Shown piece by piece: positions 16,351-29,849 of a DNA stretch of 64,000 nucleotides. The DNA comes from Pseudosporangium ferrugineum (GTDB lineage: Bacteria > Actinomycetota > Actinomycetes > Mycobacteriales > Micromonosporaceae), in assembly GCF_003002065.1 (NCBI RefSeq), contig NZ_PVZG01000005.1, positions 186,001 to 250,000 of the forward strand, in the 5' to 3' direction. Below the pieces are notes generated by a model. That model saw nothing but the letters and a program-made list of their open reading frames with translations. It ran no database searches and was not told the origin of the DNA. The position numbers and the translations under genes are program-made. Each line of letters starts with the position of its first letter. Within the stretch, counting starts at the first letter, position 1.

Positions 16351-17478
16351 TTACGGGCGGGTGCCGACGCGGCGGAGGAGGCCTTCCTGGACCGCGCTGG
16401 CGATGTGGGCTCCGGACTCCGTGAAGAGGCGGCCTGTTGCCAGGCCTCGGCTGCCGCTCGCGGACGGGCTGGTGCAGTCGTACAGGAACCATTCGTCGGC
16501 TCGGAAGCGGCGGTGGAACCAGAGGGCGTGGTCCAGGCTGGCGCCGATGACGCCGCCCGGGCCCCAGACTTCGCCGTGGACCGAGAGGACCGAGTCGAGG
16601 AGGGAGAGGTCCGAGGCGTACGTGAGGGCGCACGCGTGGATCAGGGGGTCGTCCGGGAGTTTGCCGTTGATGCGCATCCAGACGCGTTGCAGGGCGGCGG
16701 CGTCGCGGTCGCCCGGGGGGACCCAGCCGGGGGTGTTGACGTAGCGGACGTCGATGGCCTGCGGGGCCGTGTTGAAGGCGGCTCGGCGTTGGGGGTACCT
16801 GGCGAGCCAGTCGCGCATCGTCGGGGTCTCGTCCGGGCCCGGGATGCCCTCCGGGGCCGGCGAGTGGTGGTCGAGGCCCTCCTCCACCACCTGGAACGAG
16901 GCTGACATGAAGAAGATGGTCTTGCCGTGCTGCTGGGCCGTGGAGCGGCGCACGGAGAAGGAACGGCCGTCGCGGATGGTCTCGACCGTGAAGTCGATCG
17001 GGACCGTCGGGTCGCCCGGGCGCACGAAGTAGCCGTGCAGCGAGTGCACGAAGCGGTCCGGGGCGACCGTGCGGCCGGCCGCCACCAGGGCCTGGCCGGC
17101 GACCTGGCCGCCGAAGACGCGCTGGGCGCCGACCTGCGGGCTCTCGCCCCGGAAGCGGGCCGGATCCAGCTGCTTGAGGTCGAGGACCTCCAGCAGCTGG
17201 TCGACGGCGGCCTGGCCCTCGAGCGGGACCGCGGCGTCCGGGCCGGACGCCGCGCGGTCCCCGGACCGGCCGGCAGACCGACCCGGCACGCCCCCCGAGG
17301 ACGCGGAGGCCGAGCCGCCCGAGCCCGAGCCGCCCGAGGCCGGACCAGTCGAGGCCGGGCCAGCCAAGTCCGAGCCGGTCGAGTCCGAGCCGGCCAGGTC
17401 CGAGCCGGCCAGGTCCGAGCCGGCCAGGTCCGAGCCGGCCGAGGCCGGGCCGGTGGAGGCCGGGGGCGTGGACGTCAC
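16351..17478 (-). CDS. tesB: Acyl-CoA thioesterase II with low-complexity N-terminus
   Basis: 375 residues; ordinary TesB is near 285. Residues 1-88 are low complexity with GSDLA repeats encoded by three perfect copies of a 15-bp unit (17386-17430). The double-hotdog thioesterase follows (VGAQRVFGGQVAGQALVAAG, HSLHGYFVRPGDPTVPIDF, and C-terminal SAVQEGLLR carrying the Gln of the Asp-Thr/Ser-Gln active site). It hydrolyses medium/long acyl-CoA. GTG 17478 overlaps the pyk stop (GTGA), which makes the long N-terminus likely translated. pyk-tesB adjacency is conserved in mycobacteria. Confidence 0.9.
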   Translation of the reverse strand: MTSTPPASTGPASAGSDLAGSDLAGSDLAGSDSTGSDLAGPASTGPASGGSGSGGSASASSGGVPGRSAGRSGDRAASGPDAAVPLEGQAAVDQLLEVLDLKQLDPARFRGESPQVGAQRVFGGQVAGQALVAAGRTVAPDRFVHSLHGYFVRPGDPTVPIDFTVETIRDGRSFSVRRSTAQQHGKTIFFMSASFQVVEEGLDHHSPAPEGIPGPDETPTMRDWLARYPQRRAAFNTAPQAIDVRYVNTPGWVPPGDRDAAALQRVWMRINGKLPDDPLIHACALTYASDLSLLDSVLSVHGEVWGPGGVIGASLDHALWFHRRFRADEWFLYDCTSPSASGSRGLATGRLFTESGAHIASAVQEGLLRRVGTRP

Positions 17479-18911
17479 ACGGTGCTCGGGTCGACGAGCG
17501 AGCCGAGCTGGTGGACCCGCAGGGTGTTGGTGGAGCCGGGGGCGTTCGGCGGGCTGCCGGCCACGACCACGACGTAGTCGCCGGGCTTGGCGAGGCCGAG
17601 GCCGAGCATGCTCTGGTCGACCTGGCGGAACATGTCGTCGGTGTGCTCGACGAAGTCGGTCAGGAACGTTTCGACGCCCCAGGAGAGGGCGAGCTGGTCG
17701 CGTACCTCGGGGACCGGGGTGAAGGCCAGCAGCGGCAGCTCGCAGTGCAGGCGGGAGAGGCGGCGCACGGTGTCGCCGGTCTGCGAGAAGGCGACGAGGG
17801 CCTTGGCGCCGATGTTGCGGGCGATGCGGGACGCCGCCACGGTCAGGGCGCCGCTGTGGGTGCGGGGGTCGTGCTGCAGGACCGGGACGCCGAGGGCGCC
17901 GTTCTCGGTGGTGGTGACGATCTTCGCCATGGTGCTGACGGTGAGCACCGGATATTTGCCGACCGAGGTCTCGCCGGAGAGCATGACCGCGTCGGCGCCG
18001 TCGAGGACCGCGTTGGCGACGTCGGAGGCCTCGGCGCGGGTCGGGCGGGAATTCTCGATCATCGAGTCGAGCATCTGGGTGGCCACGATGACCGGCTTGG
18101 CGTTCTCGCGGCAGAGCTGCACGGCGCGCTTCTGCACGAGCGGCACCTCGTCGAGCGGGAGCTCCACGCCCAGGTCGCCGCGGGCCACCATGACGCCGTC
18201 GAAGGCGAGGACGATGGCCTCGAGGTGGGTGACCGCCTCGGGCTTCTCGACCTTGGCGATGACCGGGACGGTCTTGCCCTCCTCGGCCATGATCTGGTGC
18301 ACGAGCTTGATGTCGTCGGGCGAGCGCACGAACGACAGGGCCACCAGGTCGACGCCGAGGCTCAGGGCGAAGCGCAGGTCGGCCTCGTCCTTGTCGCTCA
18401 TCGCGGGCACGCTGACCGCGACGTTGGGCAGCGAGACGCCCTTGTTGTTGGAGACCGGGCCGCCCTCGGTGACCAGGCAGCGGATGTCGTTGCCCTGCAC
18501 GGCGGAGACCTCGACGGCGACCTTGCCGTCGTCGATGAGGAGGCGGTCGCCGACCTTGACCTCTTCAGGAAGCTTCGTGTACGTGCACGAGACGCGGTCC
18601 GGGGTGCCCAGGATGTCGTCGCTGGTGATGGTGACGACGTCGCCGGTCTTCCACACGTGCGGGCCGTTGGCGAACTTGCCGAGCCGGATCTTCGGACCCT
18701 GGAGGTCGGCGAGCACGGCGACGGCGCGGCCGGTCTGCTTCGCGGCGGCGCGGACCATGTCGTAGACCTTCTGGTGGTCCTCGTGGCTGCCGTGGCTGAA
18801 GTTGAGCCGGGCCACGTCCATGCCGGCCTCGACCAGCCCGAGCATGCGCTCGGCGGACGCGGTGGCGGGACCCATGGTGCAGACGATCTTTGCTCGGCGT
18901 GTCACAGCCAT
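17475..18911 (-). CDS. pyk: Pyruvate kinase
   Basis: 478 residues from ATG 18911 (MAVTRRAKIVCTMGPATAS). Last step of glycolysis: PEP + ADP to pyruvate + ATP. Signature VPVIAKVEKPEAV contains the catalytic Lys; VMVARGDLGVELP and ATQMLDSMIENSRPTRAEAS bind Mg and phosphate; the C-terminal allosteric domain is present (GDYVVVVAG). Weak GAGAG ribosome site. Translationally coupled to tesB. Confidence 0.97.
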   Translation of the reverse strand: MAVTRRAKIVCTMGPATASAERMLGLVEAGMDVARLNFSHGSHEDHQKVYDMVRAAAKQTGRAVAVLADLQGPKIRLGKFANGPHVWKTGDVVTITSDDILGTPDRVSCTYTKLPEEVKVGDRLLIDDGKVAVEVSAVQGNDIRCLVTEGGPVSNNKGVSLPNVAVSVPAMSDKDEADLRFALSLGVDLVALSFVRSPDDIKLVHQIMAEEGKTVPVIAKVEKPEAVTHLEAIVLAFDGVMVARGDLGVELPLDEVPLVQKRAVQLCRENAKPVIVATQMLDSMIENSRPTRAEASDVANAVLDGADAVMLSGETSVGKYPVLTVSTMAKIVTTTENGALGVPVLQHDPRTHSGALTVAASRIARNIGAKALVAFSQTGDTVRRLSRLHCELPLLAFTPVPEVRDQLALSWGVETFLTDFVEHTDDMFRQVDQSMLGLGLAKPGDYVVVVAGSPPNAPGSTNTLRVHQLGSLVDPSTV

Positions 18912-19301
18912 CAGGCTAGTCTCTCTTTCGGATCGGCCCGTTGGCCGACCCCCGTCATGGGGATGAACGGCGAGTGGCGACGCTCCGGACATCCCGTCGG
19001 GCGCGCCTGGCTCACACTCGGTGGCGGGCTACAGCGACCGCAATCGGCTTCAGCTTATCGGTCCGGTCCCAGCGGCCGCGCACAGATGTCCCGCCCCAGC
19101 GGTACGCAGCAACGACGGCGACCACCGGTTCGGGCCGCGCGCACGCGATCACGAAGAGTGAGCGACGCGGCCGGGAACGGCGGAGGAACCGACGGGGCGG
19201 GAGCGACCGAGGCAGCGACGGGGCGGGAGCGACGGAGGGAGCGGCGGAGGGACCGCCGGGGGCGGAGCGGCCCGCCCCCGGCGCCGGGGCGGGCTGTCGC
19301 C
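18912..19301. other. pyk-gltD intergenic tract with GGGGCGGGAGCGAC repeats
   Basis: Apart from the gltD terminator and the pyk 5' region, this 390-bp gap contains short direct repeats of GACGGGGCGGGAGCGAC (around 19190-19235) grading into GGA-rich sequence. No gene is supportable. Confidence 0.5.
19255..19282 (-). terminator. Terminator of gltBD
   Basis: GCCGGGGGCGG pairs perfectly with CCGCCCCCGGC (11 bp, 6-nt loop) beginning 19 nt beyond the gltD stop. There is no T run, as is usual at high GC. Confidence 0.65.
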
Positions 19302-20772
19302 TCAGCGGGTCGCGGCCAGCGGCTGCGACGTCGGGCGTACGGGCGCCGGCAGGTCACCCGGGGCGCCGAGGTACTGGTGGATGGCCGCGGCGGCGGCGCG
19401 GCCCTCGGCGATCGCCCAGACGATCAGTGAGGCGCCGCGGTGCATGTCGCCGGCCACGAAGACGCCGTCCGCGCCGGTCTGCCAGTCGTCCCCGGCGTCG
19501 ACCGCGCCGCGGGGGTTGCGGGTCACGCCGAGCTGGTCGAGGAGCGGCTGCTGCTCCGTACCCTCGAAGCCGATCGCGAGCAGGACCAGGTCGGCGCGCA
19601 GGTCGCGCTCCGAGCCGGGGGTGACGGTGACCGTGCGCCGGCCGTCGACGCGTTCGACGACGACGTCGGCGACGCGGACGGCGGCGACGTTGCCGTTGCC
19701 GTCGTCGACGAACTCCTGGACCGCCACGCCGAAGACGCGTTCGCCGCCCTCCTCGTGGGCCGGGTAGTTGCGCAGGATGACCGGCCAGGTCGGCCACGGG
19801 TGCAGCTCGGCGGCGCGGGCCTCCGGCGGCAGCGGGTACTGGTCGAGCTGGATCACGTTGGCCGCGCCCTGGCGGTGGGCCACGCCGAGGCAGTCGGCGC
19901 CGGTGTCGCCGCCGCCGATGATCACGACGTGCTTGTCCCGGGCGTCGATCGGCGTGCTCTCCTGCAGCCCGGCGACCACCCGGTTGGCCGGGACGAGATG
20001 GTCCATGGCCAGGTGTACGCCGCGCAGCTGCCGCCCCGGCGTCCCGTGCGTGTCCCGGCCGGCGAGGGCGCCGCAGGTGAGCAGCACGGCGTCGAAGCGC
20101 TCGCGCAGGTCGTCCGCGGTGACGTCGACGCCCACGTTGACGCCGGTCTGGAAGATGACGCCCTCGGCCTCCATCTGCGCGAGGCGGGCGTCGATGCGCT
20201 CCTTCTCGAGCTTGAAGTCGGGGATGCCGTAGCGCAGGAGACCACCGATCCGGTCGTCGCGCTCGAACACCGTGACGGCGTGGCCGGCCCGGGCGAGCTG
20301 CTGCGCGGCGGCCAGCCCGGCGGGTCCGGAGCCGACCACGGCCACCGACCTGCCGGAGAGCGTGGCGGGCGGCTGCGGTTTCACGTACCCGAGGTCGAAG
20401 GCGTGGTTGGCGATCTCGACCTCGACCTGCTTGATGGTGACCGGGTCGTCGGCGATGCCGAGGACGCAGGCCGCCTCGCAGGGTGCGGGGCAGAGCCGGC
20501 CGGTGAACTCCGGGAAGTTGTTGGTGGCGTGCAGGCTCTCCGCCGCCGCGGCCCAGGCGTTGGTGCGGACCAGGTCGTTCCAGTCCGGGATGCGGTTGCC
20601 CAGCGGGCAGCCCTCGTGGCAGAAGGGGATGCCGCAGTCCATGCACCGGGTGGCCTGGTCGCGGATGAGCTCCTCGCCGGCGGGCGGATACACCTCTCGC
20701 CAGTCGCGGATGCGTACGGGCACCGGGCGGCGCTTCGGAAGCTGCCGCTCGTACCGCAGGAAACCGTTCGGA

Positions 20773-20780
<8 letters not shown>
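19302..20780 (-). CDS. gltD: Glutamate synthase, small (beta) subunit
   Basis: 492 residues from GTG 20780, overlapping gltB by 8 nt. The subunit takes electrons from NADPH via FAD and passes them through 4Fe-4S clusters to GltB. N-terminal cluster cysteines lie in [13 protein letters not shown] and CPAPCEAAC; the FAD site is [12 protein letters not shown]; the NADPH site is [11 protein letters not shown]; the C-terminal FAD motif is [12 protein letters not shown] hairpin terminator follows. Confidence 0.96.
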
Positions 20781-25344
<4,564 letters not shown>

Positions 25345-25394
25345 TGGTGTTTCCGTTCAAGGTCGGGACGACGTCGGCCCTGCAAAGTCTCTCG

Positions 25395-25400
25395 ATACTA
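25395..25400 (-). promoter_or_regulatory. Candidate -10 box for gltBD
   Basis: TAGTAT on the reverse strand, 50 nt upstream of the gltB GTG. The overlapping TAACGT is an alternative. The -35 is poor. Confidence 0.4.
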
Positions 25401-25462
25401 CGTTAGACGTCACCGATCTCCGCCAGGTGCGGATGGATCACACTTTGCGATGCTGGGTTCGG

Positions 25463-25468
25463 TAGTCT
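25463..25468 (+). promoter_or_regulatory. -10 box of a leaderless promoter
   Basis: TAGTCT ends 6 nt before GTG 25475; there is no Shine-Dalgarno sequence. It faces the gltB promoter across about 60 bp. Confidence 0.6.
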
Positions 25469-25474
25469 TCCGCG

Positions 25475-26356
25475 GTGGCGCTAGAGGATACCGACGTCTT
25501 CACCCGGCTGGAGCGTTTCTACGATTCCGTGCCCCGCGATGCCACGGTGACGGAGGACATCGGGGGCTTCGTGCTCTTCGTCCGGGAGGGCCCGGGATGG
25601 CCCTACTATGCCCGGCCCCGGATCGGGGGCGGGACGCCGTCCGCGGCCGATGTTACCGCCGTACGCGCACGGCAACGACAGCTCGGCGTGCCCGAGGCCT
25701 TCGAATGGGTGCACGAGACGACGCCGGACCTGCTGGCGGTGGCCCGCTCGGCCGGCCTCGACGTGCTGCTCGCCCCGCTGATGGTCCTCGACCGGGCCGC
25801 GCTCGTCCCGGACCTGCCGATCCCCGCCGCCACGATCCGGTTCCTCGACCCGGCCACGCCGGGCTTCGCCGCGGACATGGCCGCCGGACGCGCGGTCGCC
25901 CAGCTCGGCTTCGGCGCGCCGGCGTCGGCCACCGGTGCCGCCCCGGCGACCGACCGGGCCGGCGCGCTGGTGATGGAGCCGGCCGGTCCCGCCCAGCGCG
26001 ACGCGGTCCCGCCGCCGGGCGACGAGGTCGTCGCCGACCTGGCCCGCCGGCACACGTCCGGCCGCTTCATCACCGCGGTGGTCGACTCCCCCGCCGAGGG
26101 CATCCTCGCGTCCGGCTCGGTGCAGCGCGCCGGCGGCGTCGCCGAGGTGGCGGGCGTGGCGACGCTGCCCACGGCCCGGCGCCGCGGGTACGCCTCCCAG
26201 CTCACCGCCAGCCTCGCCCGGCGCGCCCTCGAACAGGGCGACGACCTGGTGTTCCTCTCCGCCGCCGACGACGACGTGGCCCGGCTGTACTCGCGGGTGG
26301 GCTTCCGGCGCGTCGGCACGGCGTGCATCGGCTCCCCGGCCATCGCGCCGCTCTAG
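25475..26356 (+). CDS. GNAT-family N-acetyltransferase
   Basis: 293 residues from GTG 25475. The C-terminal half is a GNAT fold: motif A is VAEVAGVATLPTARRRGYAS (acetyl-CoA pyrophosphate loop RRRGYAS), motif B ends in DVARLYSRVGFRRVGTA. The N-terminal half (about 1-115) resembles a degenerate first acetyltransferase-like domain, a two-domain layout common in actinobacteria. Acceptor unknown. It is divergent from gltB and followed by a hairpin terminator. Confidence 0.85.
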   Translation: MALEDTDVFTRLERFYDSVPRDATVTEDIGGFVLFVREGPGWPYYARPRIGGGTPSAADVTAVRARQRQLGVPEAFEWVHETTPDLLAVARSAGLDVLLAPLMVLDRAALVPDLPIPAATIRFLDPATPGFAADMAAGRAVAQLGFGAPASATGAAPATDRAGALVMEPAGPAQRDAVPPPGDEVVADLARRHTSGRFITAVVDSPAEGILASGSVQRAGGVAEVAGVATLPTARRRGYASQLTASLARRALEQGDDLVFLSAADDDVARLYSRVGFRRVGTACIGSPAIAPL

Positions 26357-26386
26357 GGGCCCGGCCGTACCTCTTTTATCGGGCCC
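26357..26386 (+). terminator. Terminator of the GNAT gene
   Basis: GGGCCCG pairs with CGGGCCC around a 16-nt loop that includes CTCTTTTAT, immediately after the TAG stop; it is followed by TTAT. Confidence 0.6.
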
Positions 26387-26439
26387 TTATGCCCGGCTGA
26401 TCATTGTGTGTTCCCGTGAACGTCACGAAGGGAACGCCG

Positions 26440-27414
26440 ATGAGCGTCGATGCCATGCCGGAGCTGTCGGTGGTGGTTCCGGTCTTCAACGAGGAGGACG
26501 TGCTACCGCTGTTCGCGGAGCGGATCCGGCCCGTGCTCGACGGGCTCGGCCTGTCGTACGAGGTGCTGGCGGTCGACGACGGCAGCCGGGACGCCACCCC
26601 GGCCGTGCTGGAGACGATGCGCCGCGCCTGGTCACAGCTGCGGGTGGTCCGGTTGCGGCGCAACGCCGGGCATCAGTACGCGCTCACCGCGGGCCTGCAC
26701 CGCGCCCGCGGCCGGTACGTGGTCAGCATCGACGTCGACCTCCAGGACCCGCCCGAGGTCATCGCCGCGATGCTGCGCCTGGCCGACGACGAGCGGCTCG
26801 ACGTCGTCCACGGGGTGCGCACCGACCGCAGCACCGACAGCCCGTTCAAGCGCTGGACGGCCGGCTGGTACTACCGGCTGATGCGGCGCCTGGCCGGTGC
26901 CGAGGTGCCGGCCGACGCGGGCGACTTCCGCCTGCTCAGCCGCACCGCCGTGGACGCTCTCACCGAGTTGCCGGAGCACGCGCCGGTCTACCGCCTGCTG
27001 GTGCCCTGGCTCGGTCTGCCCAGCGGCGAGGTCCGGTACACCCGTCAGCCGCGGGCCGCCGGGCACTCCAAGTACCCGTTGGCCAAGATGCTGCGTCTCA
27101 CGTTCGACAGCATCACCGGGTTCTCGGCCGCGCCGCTGCGGGTGGCGACCTGGCTGGGCTGCGCCGGAATCGTGCTGTGCCTGGCGACGGGGGCGGCGGC
27201 GCTGGCCGCCTACCTGTGGGGAAGCGTCGTACCCGGGTGGACCTCGATGCTCGTGGCGATGGTGTTCCTCGGCGCGTTGCAGCTGCTGTGCCTGGGCCTG
27301 CTCGGGGAGTACGTGGCCCGCACGTTCACCGCGGTCCAGGGACGGCCGGCCTATGTCGTGGCCTACGACTCCGCGATCGCCGACGCCCGCCGCCGGGCCG
27401 GGGTGCCGTCGTGA
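26440..27414 (+). CDS. Family 2 glycosyltransferase, polyprenyl-phosphate hexose synthase type (GtrB/DPM1-like)
   Basis: 324 residues from ATG 26440 (AAGGGA upstream). The GT-A domain has PELSVVVPVFNEEDV, the nucleotide-binding VDDGSRD and DVDLQDPPE metal site, and the acceptor-side QPRAAGHSKYPL. Two C-terminal membrane helices (LGCAGIVLCLATGAAALAAY and MLVAMVFLGALQLLCLGLLG) are typical of GtrB enzymes that load a sugar onto undecaprenyl/polyprenyl phosphate on the inner leaflet. Its stop overlaps the start of the next gene (GTGA), so the pair probably makes and uses the same lipid-linked sugar. The sugar identity is inferred only. Confidence 0.88.
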   Translation: MSVDAMPELSVVVPVFNEEDVLPLFAERIRPVLDGLGLSYEVLAVDDGSRDATPAVLETMRRAWSQLRVVRLRRNAGHQYALTAGLHRARGRYVVSIDVDLQDPPEVIAAMLRLADDERLDVVHGVRTDRSTDSPFKRWTAGWYYRLMRRLAGAEVPADAGDFRLLSRTAVDALTELPEHAPVYRLLVPWLGLPSGEVRYTRQPRAAGHSKYPLAKMLRLTFDSITGFSAAPLRVATWLGCAGIVLCLATGAAALAAYLWGSVVPGWTSMLVAMVFLGALQLLCLGLLGEYVARTFTAVQGRPAYVVAYDSAIADARRRAGVPS

Positions 27415-28607
27415 CCGTCGCGCCCGACCGCGTCGCCGAGCTGCACGTCCCGCCGCCGGCGGAGCCCGGCCGTCCGTGGCGGCCGGCGTTGCTGGCGGCC
27501 CTCGCCGTGTGGTCGACCTCGTTCGTGGTGCACCTCATGGTCGGCGCGCTGGCCTGGCTGACCTATCAGGGCCGCGGCCCGGCGCCCGATCCGTGGTCGA
27601 TCGCCGTCCGCTGGAACGGCTGGGACGCGGTGCACTACGTGAGCATCGCCGAGCAGGGCTACCACCTCGGCCCGGGCTACCCGGCCTTCTTCCCGCTGTT
27701 CCCGATGCTCATCCACGTCGTGAACCCGATCCTGCCCGGCGACGGCGTGGTCGCCGCTCTGGTGCTGGCCAACGCGGCCGCGTTCGGTGCGCTGGCCCTG
27801 CTGTACCGGCTCGCCGAGCTCGAGCTGGGTGCCGAGGTCGCCCGGCGCGCCGCCTGGTACCTGGCCGTCTTCCCGACCGGCTTCTTCCTGTTCATCGGCT
27901 ACAACGAATCGCTCTTCCTGCTGCTGATCGTGGGGTCCCTGTACGCCGCACGCCGGGGAAACTGGTGGCTGGCGGGGATGCTGGGCGCGTTGTCGTCGGC
28001 CACCCGGCTGTTCGGTGTCCTGCTGATCGTCCCGCTGGCGGTCGAGTACCTGCGCCAGGTCGGGTGGCGGCCCCGCCGGATCCGGCCGGACGTGCTGGCG
28101 CTCGCGCTGGTGCCGCTCGGGCTCGTCGGCTACAGCATCTACTGCCTGGTGGACCTGGGCAGCCCGCTGCAGTTCAGCATCGCCCAGGACGAGTGGGGGC
28201 GGCGATACACCTTCCCGGGCGTGGCGTGGGTGACCTCGGTACGGCAGATCGCCGGGCACGGGCTGCTCGACAAGCACGCGCTCGGGGGAATGCTGGACGC
28301 CGGAACCGTACTGGTCGCGGTGGTGCTGCTGATCCTGTGCGTACGAGGCCCGTTCCGGCTCCGCCGGGATCAGATGTACCTGGTCGTCCAGGGCGCCATC
28401 GGCCTGATCATGCTGATGTCGACCGAGGTCGGCGGGCGCTCCATGCAGTCGTCCGCGCGGTACGCGATGGAGGCCGTGGCGATCTTCCTGGTGCTGGGCC
28501 GGATCGGCGCCCATCCGGTGGTCGACCGGGCGGTCCTGGTGATCGGCGCGTCCCTGCACGCCGTGCTCCTGGTGGTCTTCATGGCCGGCTCCTTCCTGGT
28601 CGGCTGA
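27411..28607 (+). CDS. Multi-pass mannosyltransferase-like protein (PIG-V/GT-C fold)
   Basis: 398 residues from GTG 27411. About ten membrane helices; the first extracytoplasmic loop contains VRWNGWDAVHYVSIAEQGY, the Asp-containing loop expected of PIG-V-type GT-C transferases, followed by YPAFFPLFPMLIH and FPTGFFLFIGYNESLFLLL. Likely to transfer a sugar from a polyprenyl-phosphate donor to an outer-surface acceptor, the donor made by the preceding gene. Acceptor unknown. Confidence 0.82.
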   Translation: MTVAPDRVAELHVPPPAEPGRPWRPALLAALAVWSTSFVVHLMVGALAWLTYQGRGPAPDPWSIAVRWNGWDAVHYVSIAEQGYHLGPGYPAFFPLFPMLIHVVNPILPGDGVVAALVLANAAAFGALALLYRLAELELGAEVARRAAWYLAVFPTGFFLFIGYNESLFLLLIVGSLYAARRGNWWLAGMLGALSSATRLFGVLLIVPLAVEYLRQVGWRPRRIRPDVLALALVPLGLVGYSIYCLVDLGSPLQFSIAQDEWGRRYTFPGVAWVTSVRQIAGHGLLDKHALGGMLDAGTVLVAVVLLILCVRGPFRLRRDQMYLVVQGAIGLIMLMSTEVGGRSMQSSARYAMEAVAIFLVLGRIGAHPVVDRAVLVIGASLHAVLLVVFMAGSFLVG

Positions 28608-28642
28608 CCAGCGCCCGCCCGGCCGACAAGGCGGGCGCGGGC

Positions 28643-29833
28643 CTAGTCCGGGGGTTGCCAGTCGGCGGCCAGGCCGTGGGCGTGGCCCAGGATGCGCGGG
28701 CGCAGCGACCCCAGGGCCGCGTCCCGGGCCCGCAGCGCCAGCCGGCCGCGGGCCTGCACCACCGCCGACATCCGCCGGCTCTGCCGCACCACCGTGGCCG
28801 TCCGCGGGCGTCGCGCCCGGTCGTACTCCTCGACCGCCTGGTGCAGGGCCGGGCCGGGCTCCGCCGTCGCCACCAGCGACCGCAGCGTGGCCGCGTCCTC
28901 GAACGCCAGGCAGGCGCCCTGGCCCAGGTGGTGGGGCATGGCGTGGGCGGCGTCGCCGAGCAGCACCACGCCGCCCGTGCCACAGCGGAAGCCGTACGCC
29001 CTCGGCAGCGGCCGCAGCTCCCGCACCTCCTGCGGGACGAGATCCTCCGGCCGGGTGGCGGCGAGCAGGTCGCCGACCGGCGCGTGCCAGCTCGCGAACC
29101 ACCGGCGCAGCAGGGCCAGCTGGGTGGCGGCCGGCTCCGGGCGGGGCGCACCCGCCGCCGTCGCGACCCAGTAGATGCCGCCCCGGCCCGCCGCGCGCTC
29201 GCCCAGCGGCATCGACACGAAGCGGTAGCCCGCGCCCAGCGTCTCGCCGCCGGCCGCGCAGTCCGGCGGCAGGGAGGGCGCGCGGTAGCCGGGAATGACG
29301 GCCTGCCACGCGGCGAAGCCCGAACCGACCGCCGCCGCCTCCGGGGCGAGCGCGCGGCGTACCGGGCTGTCGATGCCGTCGGCCGCCACGATCAGGTCGG
29401 CCTCGAAGAGCGTGCGGCCGTCACCGACCGCGGGACGGGTCGCGCGCCGGGCCCGCACCGTGCTGATCTCGACGCCGGTACGGATGTCCACACCGTCGCC
29501 GAGCCCCGCCACCAGGGCGTCGTACAGGTCCTCGAGGTGCACGACCGCCGGGGCCGGGCCCGCGCCGGGACGGGTGTGCGGCGCGACCAGCCACTGGCCG
29601 TCGGGACGGCGGACGCCGCCGTCGGGCAGCGGCGCGGCGATGCCGGGCCAGCCGCCGTCCGGGTCGAGCGAGTCCAGCGCCCGGCGGCCGTTGGGCCACA
29701 GCACCAGCGCGGTCGGCGGCGCGGCCACCCGCTCGCCGCGTTCCAGGAGGGTCACCTGCCAGCCTTCGCGGGCGAGGGCGCCGGCCGCGGCCAGCCCCGC
29801 CATGCCCGCGCCCACCACCACGGCGGTGCGCAC
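28643..29833 (-). CDS. FAD-dependent monooxygenase (UbiH/PHBH type)
   Basis: 396 residues from GTG 29833 (VRTAVVVGAGMAGLAAAGAL). GxGxxG dinucleotide site at the N-terminus, mid-protein DLIVAADGIDSPVRR (the DG motif), and the second FAD contact VVLLGDAAHAMPHHLGQGA. Group A aromatic hydroxylase architecture; substrate unknown. It begins 16 nt after lgt on the same strand with GAGGG in between, so it is probably co-transcribed with lgt. The longer upstream frame is proline-rich and lies inside lgt, so it was not chosen. Confidence 0.88.
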   Translation of the reverse strand: MRTAVVVGAGMAGLAAAGALAREGWQVTLLERGERVAAPPTALVLWPNGRRALDSLDPDGGWPGIAAPLPDGGVRRPDGQWLVAPHTRPGAGPAPAVVHLEDLYDALVAGLGDGVDIRTGVEISTVRARRATRPAVGDGRTLFEADLIVAADGIDSPVRRALAPEAAAVGSGFAAWQAVIPGYRAPSLPPDCAAGGETLGAGYRFVSMPLGERAAGRGGIYWVATAAGAPRPEPAATQLALLRRWFASWHAPVGDLLAATRPEDLVPQEVRELRPLPRAYGFRCGTGGVVLLGDAAHAMPHHLGQGACLAFEDAATLRSLVATAEPGPALHQAVEEYDRARRPRTATVVRQSRRMSAVVQARGRLALRARDAALGSLRPRILGHAHGLAADWQPPD

Positions 29834-29849
29834 GCCGCGCCCCGGCCCT

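Noticed and set aside
15908..16744. Open frames of 250-280 codons in the gap before tesB
   Set aside because: They are translations of 20-bp GC repeats running into antisense tesB, with no start signal.
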